From Sanguibacter keddieii DSM 10542 (GTDB lineage Bacteria; Actinomycetota; Actinomycetes; Actinomycetales; Cellulomonadaceae), in assembly GCF_000024925.1 (NCBI RefSeq), contig NC_013521.1, positions 1,798,001 through 1,862,000 on the forward strand: DNA of 64,000 nt, given 5' to 3'. Below, in pieces: positions 41,150 to 50,086 of the stretch (within the stretch, counting starts at the first letter, position 1; every line of letters begins with the position of its first letter). A program made the position numbers and the translations under genes. Below the pieces are notes generated by a model that made no database searches, had not been told where the DNA came from, and worked only from the letters and a program-made list of their open reading frames with translations.

Positions 41150-42139
41150 TCAGCGCTTGACGGAGCGCAGCACCTTCTTGGCGGCGGGCAGGGCGCGGTT
41201 CCACGTCGAGTACCAGAACGAGAACGGCACGTCGATGCTGCCCACGAGGGTGTCGGTGTGCTGGGCGAAGCTGCGCTTGAAGTCGGAGATGCCGTCGTTG
41301 AGCAGCCCGTTCATGTCGTAGCGGGTCAGGCCGCCGCGCTTGGCCTCCATCATCGACTCCCACTTGACGGGGGCGTTCGCACGCAGCTTGCGGCCGCGGT
41401 CGTTGATGCCGCCGTAGAGCTCGAAGGACGTCGTCGCGGAGGACACGCACCACACGAAGGCGACGGGCGAGCCGTCCTCGTCGAAGGCCGCGACGACCAC
41501 CGAGTGCTCGCCGAGCATCCGGTGGATGTCGAGGTAGTACTCGTCGGTGTGGATCGCGAACCCGGCGCGCTCCGCCGTCTCGTGGTAGACGCCGAGGACG
41601 GCGCGGACCGTGTCCTCGTCGGTGACGCGTCGGACGTCCAGGCCGGAGCGCCCGGCCTTGCGGATGTCGTAGCGCGTCGACTTGGACATCACGGCCTGGA
41701 GCGCGTCCTCGGTCTGCGTGACGTCGACGATCAGCGTCTCGGGGTAGAGGATCGGGTTCTCGGCGATGCGGCCGTCGGTGATGTCGAGGGCGGCGTCGGC
41801 AGCGTCCCAGTCGGGCTCGAAGGTGATGCCGACACCGCGGACCTGCCGGCGGCAGTAGTCGGCCACGGCGTCGCAGACGCGTGCGCGGTCCGTCTCGTCG
41901 GGGACGACGGGCCCTCGCGGCACGTAGCTGAGCGCGCGGAAGACGCTGGGCAGCGGGCGCACGAGCACCTGGGCGAGCCCCACGGTGCGGCCCTCCTCGG
42001 TGACGCGCAGGCGCAGCGCGCGCCAGCCGTGCGCGGCCTTCAGCTCACCCCAGCCCCAGAGCTGGAGGGGGTGCCCGCCGAGGGGGAGGACCTCCCCGTC
42101 CCACGTGGGCTGGTCGGTGACGACGTCGATGCTGAGCAT
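41150..42139 (-). CDS. FemAB-family peptidoglycan bridge aminoacyltransferase (FemX-like)
   Basis: 329 aa, two GNAT-like halves of the FemAB/MurM fold. Family features include QLWGWGELKAAHGW near the start, ALSYVPRGPVV, MSKSTRYDIRKAGRSGL and YGGINDRGRKLRANAPVKWE, and RYDMNG at about 275. It transfers an amino acid from aminoacyl-tRNA to the lysine or ornithine side chain of lipid-linked peptidoglycan precursor. The D-amino-acid ligase-like gene 3.6 kb away suggests a mixed L-/D-residue bridge. ATG 7 nt after TAGGGT (complement 42152-42147). Amino acid specificity unknown. Confidence 0.85.
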   Translation of the reverse strand: MLSIDVVTDQPTWDGEVLPLGGHPLQLWGWGELKAAHGWRALRLRVTEEGRTVGLAQVLVRPLPSVFRALSYVPRGPVVPDETDRARVCDAVADYCRRQVRGVGITFEPDWDAADAALDITDGRIAENPILYPETLIVDVTQTEDALQAVMSKSTRYDIRKAGRSGLDVRRVTDEDTVRAVLGVYHETAERAGFAIHTDEYYLDIHRMLGEHSVVVAAFDEDGSPVAFVWCVSSATTSFELYGGINDRGRKLRANAPVKWESMMEAKRGGLTRYDMNGLLNDGISDFKRSFAQHTDTLVGSIDVPFSFWYSTWNRALPAAKKVLRSVKR

Positions 42140-42155
42140 TTCTCAGACCCTACCG

Positions 42156-43469
42156 TCAGGCAGACCCGGCGGGGGCCTCCGGCGGCGCCGGTCGGGCCTC
42201 GGTGAGCACCGTCGTGAGCGGGCCGGCCAGCAGGTCGGTCTGCCAGGCACGTGCCCCGCGCCCCCGCAGGAACTCGGCCACCGTCTCGGCGGTGATGGGC
42301 TTTGGGGGAGTCCAGCACAGCCGGCGCAGGGCGTCGGGCTGCAGCAGGTTCTCGACCGGGATGTGGTGCTCCTCACCCAGCCGGGTGACGAGCTCGCGGG
42401 CTGCCTCGAGGCGTGCGGCGGCCAGCGGGTCGCGGTCTGCCCAGCTGCGGGGCGACGGCGGTGCGTCCGAGCGCGGACCGTGCAGCGACGGGAGCTCGGA
42501 CTGCGGCAGGGCGAGAGCCCGGTCGATGGCCGACTGCCACAGCACCGCTCGGCGCTGCGTGCCCTTGCCGGCGAAGGTGGGGAGCTTCGTGAGCGCCGGG
42601 ACGGTGCGGGGCATCGCCTGCGCTGCCGCGACGATGGCGCGGTCGGGCAGGACGCGTCCCGGGGCGATGTCGCGCTTGCGGGCGTTCTCGTCGCGGGTGA
42701 GCCACAGCTCGCGCACCACGGCCAGCTGCCTCGCCTGGCGCAGCGTGTGGCTGCCGGAGACCCGACGCCACGGCTCGACGCGCGGGGCGGCCGGGCCGGT
42801 GAGGCGCACGGCCTCGAACTCCTGACGGGCCCACTCCGTCTTGCCGGCAGCCTCGAGGCGCTCGGCCATGCGGTCACGGAGCTCCACGAGGACCTCGACG
42901 TCGAGCGCGGCGTAGAGCAGCCAGGCGTCGGGGAGCGGGCGGGTGGACCAGTCGACCGCCGAGTGCTCCTTGGCGAGGCCGAGGCCCAGGACCTCGGCGA
43001 CGACGGCCGCGAGGCCCACGCGCTCCATGCCGAGGATCCGTGCGGCGAGCTCGGTGTCGAACACCGCCGACGGGACGAGGTGCTGCTCGGCGAGTCCGGG
43101 CAGGTCCTGCGAGGCCGCGTGCAGGACCCACTCGACGCCGTCGAGCGCGTCGCTCATGGCGGAGAGGTCAGGCAGGGCGACCGGGTCGATGAGCACGGTG
43201 CCCGCACCCTCGCGGCGCAGCTGGACGAGGTAGGTGCTCTGCCCGTACCGGTAGCCGGAGGCGCGCTCGGCGTCGACGGCCACCGGCCCGTTGCCGGAGG
43301 CGAAGGCGGTGACCGCCCGGGCGAGCGCGGAGGGGGTGTCGACGACGCGCGGCACACCGTCGGCCGGAGCGGTCAGCGGGGTCACGGTGGGCGCCTCGGG
43401 CTGGTCGACGGTCGCTGCTGCTCCGGGCGCCGGAGAGCTCGGCTCGCCGACGGGTGCTGTGGAGGTCAT
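42156..43469 (-). CDS. rnd: Ribonuclease D with HRDC domain
   Basis: 437 aa from ATG 43469, exactly 6 nt after TACCGT (complement 43481-43476). DEDDy exonuclease motifs: VAVDAERASGYRYGQ (Exo I), VFDTELAARILG (Exo II region) and WLLYAALDVEVLVEL (Exo III with Tyr/Asp). An HRDC domain follows at about 250-320 and a further helical HRDC-like C-terminus. 3'-5' trimming of tRNA and other structured RNAs. The next gene downstream, femX, begins 16 bp later. DUF3000 is its upstream neighbour, as commonly seen in actinobacteria. Confidence 0.9.
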   Translation of the reverse strand: MTSTAPVGEPSSPAPGAAATVDQPEAPTVTPLTAPADGVPRVVDTPSALARAVTAFASGNGPVAVDAERASGYRYGQSTYLVQLRREGAGTVLIDPVALPDLSAMSDALDGVEWVLHAASQDLPGLAEQHLVPSAVFDTELAARILGMERVGLAAVVAEVLGLGLAKEHSAVDWSTRPLPDAWLLYAALDVEVLVELRDRMAERLEAAGKTEWARQEFEAVRLTGPAAPRVEPWRRVSGSHTLRQARQLAVVRELWLTRDENARKRDIAPGRVLPDRAIVAAAQAMPRTVPALTKLPTFAGKGTQRRAVLWQSAIDRALALPQSELPSLHGPRSDAPPSPRSWADRDPLAAARLEAARELVTRLGEEHHIPVENLLQPDALRRLCWTPPKPITAETVAEFLRGRGARAWQTDLLAGPLTTVLTEARPAPPEAPAGSA

Positions 43470-43554
43470 AGGACAACGGTATTGCGTCGAGCGGGTGACG
43501 CGGGCGCGACGGGCCGCTGGCGAGACCAGCGGTGGCGCGCGCGGCGCAGGATCG

Positions 43555-44133
43555 TCACCGGCGGTCGTCGAGCGAGGACACGCCCTCGAGGTGGTGCGGC
43601 TGCCCAGCGGCAGCGCCCAGCAGGTCGGCCCAGGCGTGCAGGTGCGCGGTGAGGTCGGGTGCGACCGGCGTCCACGACGCGCGGATCTCGAGCTCGACCG
43701 TGTCGGGCTGCTCGTCGAGCGCACCGAAGCTCTGGTTGATCGAGCGTGTGACCGTGCCGCCCAGCGCCACGACCTCACCCACCCGGTCCGCGATGCTCTC
43801 CACGAGCCAGCTCCAGGCGACGTCGCCGAGCAGGCCGTCGGTGCTGAGGTCTGGCTCGATCTCGGCGCGCACGAGCGTCACGACGCGGAAGTCGCCCTGC
43901 CAGTCGTCCCGGCCCTCGGGGTCGTGCAGCACGATGAACCTGCCGTCGGCCAGCTCGTCGTCGGGGGAGCCCGGACGGCTCAGCGTGCCCGCGAGGGCGG
44001 CGGCGAACGGGGCCACGCGCACGGGGGCGGGGACCTCCTCGAGCTCGAGCCCGGGACGCAGCCGAGGCCGGCGCAGCGACTGCAGGGCGCGCACGAAGGC
44101 CTCGGGGACCTGGGCGCCTGCGGTGTTGATCAC
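43555..44133 (-). CDS. DUF3000 family protein
   Basis: 192 aa, single DUF3000 domain over almost the whole length (VPEAFVRALQSLR, LEEVPAPVRVAPFAAAL, GRFIVLHDPEG, GDVAWSWLVESI). Actinobacteria-specific, cytoplasmic, function unknown, regularly adjacent to RNase D. GTG start exactly 6 nt after TACAGT (complement 44145-44140), so likely leaderless. Confidence 0.88.
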   Translation of the reverse strand: MINTAGAQVPEAFVRALQSLRRPRLRPGLELEEVPAPVRVAPFAAALAGTLSRPGSPDDELADGRFIVLHDPEGRDDWQGDFRVVTLVRAEIEPDLSTDGLLGDVAWSWLVESIADRVGEVVALGGTVTRSINQSFGALDEQPDTVELEIRASWTPVAPDLTAHLHAWADLLGAAAGQPHHLEGVSSLDDRR

Positions 44134-44235
44134 ACTCGCACTGTAGGGCTGACGTGCGACGAAGCCCCGTGTGCCACGCCCGGTGCCGCGGGCGTGTCTC
44201 GATCGTTACCCGCGAGAGGGTGACGTACGCATCGT

Positions 44236-44331
44236 GATACTCCGCAGGCGCCGTCGGCCCCCAGGGCTAGGGTGGTCTGGAAGCATGCAGTGGCAGGTGA
44301 ATGCCCGTCGAAGGCCAAGGAGAGAGCTCGG
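44236..44331 (+). promoter_or_regulatory. gnd promoter and 5' leader
   Basis: Two -10-like hexamers, GATACT (44236-44241) and TAGGGT (44269-44274), precede a leader of about 50 nt that ends in the SD AAGGAGAGAG before ATG 44332. An imperfect inverted repeat GTTACCC/GGGTGAC lies just upstream (about 44205-44224). Confidence 0.4.
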
Positions 44332-45771
44332 ATGTCAGCACGCGCACAGATCGGCGTCACAGGACTCGCAGTCATGGGTCGCAACCTCGCGAGGAACTTC
44401 GCCCGGCACGGGTACACCGTCGCCGTGCACAACCGCTCCTACGCCAAGACCGAGTCGCTCATCGCGGACCACGGCACCGACGGGGACTTCGTCCCGTCCG
44501 AGTCCATGGAGGACTTCGTCGCCTCGCTCGCGCAGCCGCGCAAGGTCGTCATCATGGTCAAGGCCGGCGGCCCCACGGACGCGGTCATCGCCGAGCTCAT
44601 CCCGCTGCTCGACGAGGGTGACATCGTCATCGACGCCGGCAACGCGCACTTCCCCGACACCCGTCGTCGCGAGGCCGAGCTCAAGGAGCACGGCCTGCAC
44701 TTCGTCGGCACCGGGGTCTCCGGTGGCGAGGAGGGCGCGCTCAACGGCCCGAGCATCATGCCCGGCGGCTCCAAGGAGTCCTACGAGTGGCTCGGCCCGA
44801 TCCTCGAGGACATCTCCGCGAAGGTCGACGGCGTGCCGTGCTGCACCTACGTCGGCTCCGACGGTGCCGGCCACTTCGTCAAGATGGTGCACAACGGCAT
44901 CGAGTACGCCGACATGCAGCTCATCGCCGAGGCCTACGACCTGCTGAAGCAGGGCCTGGGTGCCTCCGCCAAGGAGATCGGCGAGATCTTCGCCGAGTGG
45001 AACAAGGGCGACCTCGAGTCGTTCCTCATCGAGATCACCGCCGACGTGCTGCAGCACGTCGACGCGGAGACCGGCAGCGCCTTCGTCGACATCATCCTCG
45101 ACCGCGCCGAGCAGAAGGGCACCGGCCGCTGGACGGTCCAGAACGCCCTCGACCTCGGTGTGCCGATCACCGGCATCGCCGAGGCGACCTTCGCGCGTGC
45201 GCTCTCCGGCTCCGTGCCGCAGCGCACCGCCGCCAACGGTGTCCTCGAGGCCCACGCCGGCGCCTGGGACATCACCGACCGCGAGGCCTTCATCGAGGAC
45301 GTGCGCCTCGCGCTCTACGCCTCCAAGGTCGTCGCGTACTCGCAGGGCTTCGACCAGATCGCGGCCGCGTCCGAGGAGTTCGGCTGGGACATCGACCGCG
45401 GTGCGATGGCTCGCATCTGGCGCGGGGGCTGCATCATCCGTGCCCGGTTCCTCAACCGCATCACCGAGGCGTACGAGCGCAACGCCGAGCTGCCGCTGCT
45501 GCTCGCCGACGAGTACTTCGTCTCGGCCGTCGGCCACGGTGTCAGCGCCTGGCGCCGCGTCGTGTCGCAGGCTGCCCTCAACGGTGTGCCGACCCCGGCC
45601 TTCGCGTCGTCGCTGTCGTACTACGACGGCGTCCGTGCGGACCGCCTCCCGGCCAACCTCATCCAGGCGCAGCGCGACTTCTTCGGTGCGCACACGTACC
45701 AGCGGACCGACAAGGCCGGCGTGTTCCACACGGAGTGGTCGCTCGACCGCAGCGAGTCGACCGAGTCCTGA
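44332..45771 (+). CDS. gndA: 6-phosphogluconate dehydrogenase, decarboxylating (NADP)
   Basis: 479 aa. N-terminal Rossmann domain with GLAVMGRNLA and the NADP-selective HNRSYAKT. Substrate-binding signature GGEEGALNGPSIMPGG and catalytic-lysine segment GHFVKMVHNGIEYADMQ. The all-helical C-terminal domain ends in HTEWSLD. Long-chain (E. coli-like) dimeric form. It oxidises 6-phosphogluconate to ribulose-5-phosphate, CO2 and NADPH in the pentose phosphate pathway. The D-aspartate ligase-like gene starts 3 bp after its stop and is probably co-transcribed. Confidence 0.96.
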   Translation: MSARAQIGVTGLAVMGRNLARNFARHGYTVAVHNRSYAKTESLIADHGTDGDFVPSESMEDFVASLAQPRKVVIMVKAGGPTDAVIAELIPLLDEGDIVIDAGNAHFPDTRRREAELKEHGLHFVGTGVSGGEEGALNGPSIMPGGSKESYEWLGPILEDISAKVDGVPCCTYVGSDGAGHFVKMVHNGIEYADMQLIAEAYDLLKQGLGASAKEIGEIFAEWNKGDLESFLIEITADVLQHVDAETGSAFVDIILDRAEQKGTGRWTVQNALDLGVPITGIAEATFARALSGSVPQRTAANGVLEAHAGAWDITDREAFIEDVRLALYASKVVAYSQGFDQIAAASEEFGWDIDRGAMARIWRGGCIIRARFLNRITEAYERNAELPLLLADEYFVSAVGHGVSAWRRVVSQAALNGVPTPAFASSLSYYDGVRADRLPANLIQAQRDFFGAHTYQRTDKAGVFHTEWSLDRSESTES

Positions 45772-45774
45772 CGG

Positions 45775-47022
45775 ATGGTCGACTTCCTCCCCGTAGCCGT
45801 CGGCGGTGACATCGGCGTCTACGCGCTGCTGCGCGCCTTCCACGAGCAGTACGGCTCGCGGTCGCTGGTCCTTTCCAGCGTCGCGACCCGTGCGATGACG
45901 GACTCGACGTTCGTCACGAACGTCGTCACGCCCGGCATCGACGAGCCCGAGAAGCTCGTCGCCGCGCTCGAGAAGGTCGCAGCAGAGCACCCCGGTGTGC
46001 AGCTGCTGCTGCTCACGAACGCCGACTGGTACGTGCGCGCCATCATCGAGCACCGCGAACGGCTCGAGAAGCACTACCTCATCCCGTTCTGCACGCTCGA
46101 CGTGCTCGACGTGGTCTCCTCCAAGGAGGCCTTCGCCGAGGTGTGCGACGAGCTGGACATCCCGACGCCGCGGACCGTGGCGGTCGACGTCGCGGACCTC
46201 ACGGCACGGGGAGGACGGTCGCTCGTCGCCGGTCTCGACGTCGACCTGGAGTTCCCGGTCGTCGCGAAGCCGTCGTCGAGCGCCGAGTACCACTACATCT
46301 CGTTCCCCGGCAAGAAGAAGATTCACCACGTCGAGACCCGGGCGGAGCTCGACGAGCTGCTCGGCCACCTCGTCGACGCCGGGTACACCGGGACCTTCCT
46401 CGTGCAGGAGTTCATCCCCGGTGACGAGACGCAGATGCGGTCGCTCACCGCGTACCGCGACTCGCACGGCGAGATCACGCTGCTCGCGACCGGGCGCGTG
46501 CTCCTCGAGGAGCACACGCCCGGCACGCTCGGCATCCCCGCGGCGATCCTCACCGAGCCGTACGAGGACGCCATGGAGGCGGCCAGCAGGTTCCTCGACC
46601 GCGTCGGGTACCTCGGGTTCGCGAACTTCGACTACAAGTGGGACCCCCGCACCGGGCGCCACGTGTACTTCGAGATGAACCCGCGCATCGGCCGCAACAA
46701 CTACTACGTCACCGCCGCCGGGGCGAACCCCGCACGGGTGCTCGTCGAGGACCAGGTCCACGGCAACCGCATCGAGCCGGTGCGCGCCACCGGCGAGGTG
46801 CTGTACACCGTCGTGCCGGTCAAGCTGCTCATGCGGTACATCCTCGAGCCCGGGCTGAAGTCCCGGCTCAAGGGCGTCGTCAAGCGCAAGGGTGTCGTAC
46901 ACCCGCTGCGGTACCGCGCCGACGGCGGCCTCAAGAGGCGACTGGTCATCGAGCTGATGACCGCGAACTTCTGGCGCAAGTACAAGCAGTACTACCCGGA
47001 GGCCACGGAGACCGGGTACTGA
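45775..47022 (+). CDS. ATP-grasp ligase, homologue of D-aspartate ligase Asl-fm (peptidoglycan bridge)
   Basis: 415 aa. Closely follows my memory of Enterococcus faecium D-aspartate ligase in several blocks: PVAVGGDIGVYALLRAFHEQ, VVAKPSSSAEYHYISF, VQEFIPGDETQMRSLTAY, GFANFDYKWDPRTG and FEMNPRIGRNNYYVTAAG. The ATP-grasp catalytic Glu/Asn pair is in FEMNPR. Such enzymes attach D-Asp (or another D-amino acid) to the side chain of the third stem-peptide residue using ATP. A role in the D-Asp or D-Glu containing bridge of A4-type peptidoglycan is inferred. Substrate not determinable. Located behind gnd, with FemX about 3.6 kb upstream. Confidence 0.82.
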   Translation: MVDFLPVAVGGDIGVYALLRAFHEQYGSRSLVLSSVATRAMTDSTFVTNVVTPGIDEPEKLVAALEKVAAEHPGVQLLLLTNADWYVRAIIEHRERLEKHYLIPFCTLDVLDVVSSKEAFAEVCDELDIPTPRTVAVDVADLTARGGRSLVAGLDVDLEFPVVAKPSSSAEYHYISFPGKKKIHHVETRAELDELLGHLVDAGYTGTFLVQEFIPGDETQMRSLTAYRDSHGEITLLATGRVLLEEHTPGTLGIPAAILTEPYEDAMEAASRFLDRVGYLGFANFDYKWDPRTGRHVYFEMNPRIGRNNYYVTAAGANPARVLVEDQVHGNRIEPVRATGEVLYTVVPVKLLMRYILEPGLKSRLKGVVKRKGVVHPLRYRADGGLKRRLVIELMTANFWRKYKQYYPEATETGY

Positions 47023-47051
47023 CCTAGGTCAGAGCACGGCATGGTTCCAGG

Positions 47052-47079
47052 AGAGCGTCCCGCAGCAGCGGGGCGCTCT
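47052..47079. terminator. Bidirectional terminator
   Basis: AGAGCGTCCCGC, 4-nt loop, GCGGGGCGCTCT (one G-T type mismatch), followed by TTCT. Between the convergent ligase and LRR genes. Confidence 0.75.
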
Positions 47080-47090
47080 TCTGCGTCTGG

Positions 47091-48692
47091 TCAGCCGCGC
47101 CCTGAGGCGAGGCCGCCGACGTAGACCCCGCTCTCCCGGAGCTGCTCGACGCCTCGGTCGACGGTGGGGCCGGAGCCGGAGAGGTCGACCCCGAGGAGGG
47201 TGCGCACCTCGAGCAGAGGTGACACGTCCGTCACCTGGTTGCCGCCGAGCCACAGCTCGCTGAGCGCCGGGCAGCCGCTCAGCGTCGAGGCATCGGTGAT
47301 CCTGTTGTCGCTGACCGCCAGGTAGGCGAGGACGGGGGAGCCGCACAGCGGGGACGGGTCGACCACCTCGTTGCGGTCCAGCGTGACTCTCGTCAGCCCG
47401 GTGCTCGACGCCAGCGGCGAGAGGTCCGCGATCTGTGCATCGGCAGCCACGAGCTCGCCCAGGAGTGGCAGCTGCCCGAGCTCGGTGAGGTCGGCGACAG
47501 GGTTGCCCGACAGCACGAGGTACTGGAGCGACGTCAGGGACCCGACCCCGGCGAGCGAGATCACCTGGTTGCCGGCCACGTCCAGGTCGACCAGCCGGCT
47601 CATCCCGGCCAGCGGGGTGAGGTCCTGCACCTGGTTGCTCGAGAGCGTCAGGGTGCTCAGCTGCACGAGAGGCGCGAGCGGCGAGAGGTCGCTGACTGCG
47701 TTCGACGAGAGGTCGATGTGCCTGAGGTCCTCCAGGGTGCCGAGCTCGGTCAGGTCGCCGAGTCGGTTGCCGCTCAGGTCGAGGGTGTTCAGGCCCTGCA
47801 GGCGGTCGATCCCGTCGAGGTCGCCGACGTCCTTGCCAGGGCACTCCAGGAAGGAGAGGTCTGCGAGGGCCGACTTCGAGGTCTTCTCGGTCGATCCCAG
47901 CATGCTCCCGACGCACCGGCCGAGGGCAGGGTCGGCAAAGGCGTCGGCCAGGACGATGCGCGGCGCGTACCCGTCCCACCACCAGGCCGCAGCGCCACCG
48001 ACCGCGCCGACGACGACGAGGCTGGTGACGACCAGGACGGCGCGCCGGCTGGGGGCGGGGGTGGAGGTGCTCTCACCATCCGGGACGGACGAGTGGTGGG
48101 CGAGGGCAGGCGGTCGAGCAGCGGCGACGACCGAGGCCACGCACGCGATCGACCAGGTGAGGGCCTCGAACCAGAAGCTCACGTCGAAGGACGGGACCTC
48201 GGGATACCTCGACGAGAGGTAGGCGTTCCGTGCGAGCAGGGCGAGCAGCAGACCTACGGCGAGCACGGCGACGACAACCATCCCGGAGACCACCCACGCG
48301 CGGCTCCGCCGCCACCACCCCAGTCCGAGGAGGACGAGCGCGACGCCCGCCACGACCAGAGCCAACGGCACGTAGGCACGCGTCCCGGCGGCGAGGGTCG
48401 ACAGGTCACCGTCGGCCAGCAGCGGGACGGGGTGGACGAGTGCGCGAGACTCGAGCACCGCGCCGAGGGACACGACGCCGATCCCGGTCACGACCGACAG
48501 ATGACCGGCGAACCGCACCCGTGGGGCGAGGAGGGAGATGGCTGGGAGGAGCGCCACGAGGACGACGAGCATCGTCCACGCCGGGGTGGCTTCGAGCACC
48601 GTAGCCGCGAGGATCCCGGCTGTAGCGCTCGTGCCTGCCCAGAGGGCTGCACCTCGTGGGGTGCGTGAGGTCCGGTCAGGCTGAAGGTCCAC
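47091..48692 (-). CDS. Membrane protein with internalin-type leucine-rich repeats
   Basis: 533 aa from GTG 48692 (GGAG 6 nt upstream). A start at ATG 48896 with GGAG 7 nt upstream would add 68 low-complexity residues. Five hydrophobic segments occupy the first 260 residues, the last (AVLVVTSLVVVGAVGGAA) followed by WWWDGY. Residues about 300-530 are about nine 22-residue LRRs of the internalin type (LDLSGNRLGDLTELGTLEDL, IDLSSNAVSDLSPLAPLVQL). The repeats should be extracellular and mediate protein or surface binding. No enzymatic motif. Partner unknown. Beginning of a stretch of accessory genes. Confidence 0.78.
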   Translation of the reverse strand: MDLQPDRTSRTPRGAALWAGTSATAGILAATVLEATPAWTMLVVLVALLPAISLLAPRVRFAGHLSVVTGIGVVSLGAVLESRALVHPVPLLADGDLSTLAAGTRAYVPLALVVAGVALVLLGLGWWRRSRAWVVSGMVVVAVLAVGLLLALLARNAYLSSRYPEVPSFDVSFWFEALTWSIACVASVVAAARPPALAHHSSVPDGESTSTPAPSRRAVLVVTSLVVVGAVGGAAAWWWDGYAPRIVLADAFADPALGRCVGSMLGSTEKTSKSALADLSFLECPGKDVGDLDGIDRLQGLNTLDLSGNRLGDLTELGTLEDLRHIDLSSNAVSDLSPLAPLVQLSTLTLSSNQVQDLTPLAGMSRLVDLDVAGNQVISLAGVGSLTSLQYLVLSGNPVADLTELGQLPLLGELVAADAQIADLSPLASSTGLTRVTLDRNEVVDPSPLCGSPVLAYLAVSDNRITDASTLSGCPALSELWLGGNQVTDVSPLLEVRTLLGVDLSGSGPTVDRGVEQLRESGVYVGGLASGRG

Positions 48693-48911
48693 GGGGGGCT
48701 CCGTCGCGTCGTCGGTGGTCAGAGAGGGTGGGACCGAGGGTAGTGGGCGGGCCTGACCTGGTACGGGATCCTGGGGATGCTGGCGCGTACTCGTCGTCGG
48801 GTACGTGCACGAGAGTCGTGAGGTGGGTAGGGGCCAGGTGCTGCGGGTGACTTCTTCGAACTCGCGGGCGGCGACCGCAGGCCACGACGTCGCCATCGGT
48901 ACGCTCCGGCC

Positions 48912-49511
48912 ATGATCGAGACAGTCGTCACTTCCGCTCTCACCCTGATCGGGGTGCTCGCTGCCGCACGCTTCCAGACCAAGCTCGTGCCCAACCGGCG
49001 CCGGCGAGACACCATCGAGCACGACCTGCGAATCTGGAAGGAACTTCCCGCCGAGAGCGTGAGCCGTGCCGAGCTCATGACGTACATCGAAGCTCGGCTG
49101 ACCGAACTCATGACCGTAGACCGCAGGCGCCGAGACTGGCAGGCGATCGGTGGCGGCTTCGTGTGGGCGTTCCTGTTCCCGGTAGCCGTGCTCATGTGGG
49201 ACGGGCCGTCGTGGGCATCGTGGATACCTGGGGCCCTGGCATTCGTGCTCATGCTCTTCGGACTCTTGATGGCCTGGGAGGGCTGGGGCAAGGTCGAGCG
49301 CGACGAAGCCGGTGCGCGGGTCTCAGGCATGCTCAGGGCACGCCGCTGGCGGGGAGCCGTGGATGCTGCGGCACCATCTCAGACACCCGAGCCTCCTGCT
49401 CCGACTCCAGACCCAAGTCAGTCGGAATCGTGCGGATCGCCCCAGCGACGTGCTGCTCCTGCCTCTCAGCCAGCCGCACTCCTCGCTCCTCCGCTCGGCC
49501 GGCAGGACTGA
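48912..49511 (+). CDS. Small membrane protein, unknown function
   Basis: 199 aa. An N-terminal hydrophobic helix (3-20), a basic and charged segment with predicted helical character (30-75), then two transmembrane helices (about 78-97, 100-121). The tail is Pro/Ala/Ser-rich and disordered. I do not recognise a family. ATG is exactly 6 nt after TACGCT (48900-48905). Codon use is less GC3-biased than in the core genes (ACA, ACT, CGA, GAA, CTT occur early), suggesting recent acquisition. Confidence 0.6.
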   Translation: MIETVVTSALTLIGVLAAARFQTKLVPNRRRRDTIEHDLRIWKELPAESVSRAELMTYIEARLTELMTVDRRRRDWQAIGGGFVWAFLFPVAVLMWDGPSWASWIPGALAFVLMLFGLLMAWEGWGKVERDEAGARVSGMLRARRWRGAVDAAAPSQTPEPPAPTPDPSQSESCGSPQRRAAPASQPAALLAPPLGRQD

Positions 49512-49546
49512 TACGCGGTTGCTGATGTTCTGGGTCTGCAGCGCTC

Positions 49547-49912
49547 CTATCTGACCGGCGGCGCGACCCGGTCCGCGGCCTTGCCGGCCGCGACCGCGCC
49601 GATCACGACGCCCGCCAGGACCACGAGGTATCCAGATGGCGCGACGACGTCCCCGACCGTCTGCGAGGCGCCCGTGGCACCGACTACCGCGAGGGCTGCG
49701 GCGACGAGAACCGCGACCACCGCCGCACCCACGAGGTACGGTGCCGCGGCCTGGTGCCCGGCGTCCCAGGCCTCGTCGCTGCGGAGCGTCTTCTGGGTAC
49801 GGATGCCGACGACGGAGTCCCGCCGGATCGCCCCGGACCGCTGCGCGACGACGACGGCACCGAGGGTCACGGCGAGGACTACGTAGCCGAGGATCGCTGG
49901 GAAGAAGTGCAT
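49547..49912 (-). CDS. SdpI-family membrane protein
   Basis: 121 aa from ATG 49912; an upstream start at 49966 would add 18 hydrophilic residues. Three transmembrane helices. The loop SVVGIRTQKTLRSDEAWDAGH is the SdpI/YhfL signature. In Bacillus, SdpI gives immunity to the SdpC toxin and sequesters the repressor SdpR; most actinobacterial members have no known toxin partner, and none is adjacent here. Function therefore only tentative. Confidence 0.78.
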   Translation of the reverse strand: MHFFPAILGYVVLAVTLGAVVVAQRSGAIRRDSVVGIRTQKTLRSDEAWDAGHQAAAPYLVGAAVVAVLVAAALAVVGATGASQTVGDVVAPSGYLVVLAGVVIGAVAAGKAADRVAPPVR

Positions 49913-50086
49913 GTGGCCCCTGTGTCGTGGTGAATGCTGTCCGGGTGTCGGTCCCTCGACTTGCACCGGACGAAAATCAGCTGTGTGCCGGCTCTAACAG
50001 CCGAGGTTCAGCCTAGCCCCAGTGTTCTTCGAGGCGGGCGTGCGAGCCTTCGGGCTCCAACGGCCCTCGAACGTCAGGAAACAACC

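Noticed and set aside
48693-48896. Start of the LRR protein at ATG 48896
   Set aside because: It has a fair SD, but the added 68 residues are low-complexity and precede the first membrane helix without resembling a signal; GTG 48692 preferred, not certain.
49547-49912. Bacteriocin immunity system based on the SdpI-like protein
   Set aside because: No SdpC/SdpAB-like or other toxin gene and no SdpR-type regulator adjacent; SdpI homologues are common without toxins.
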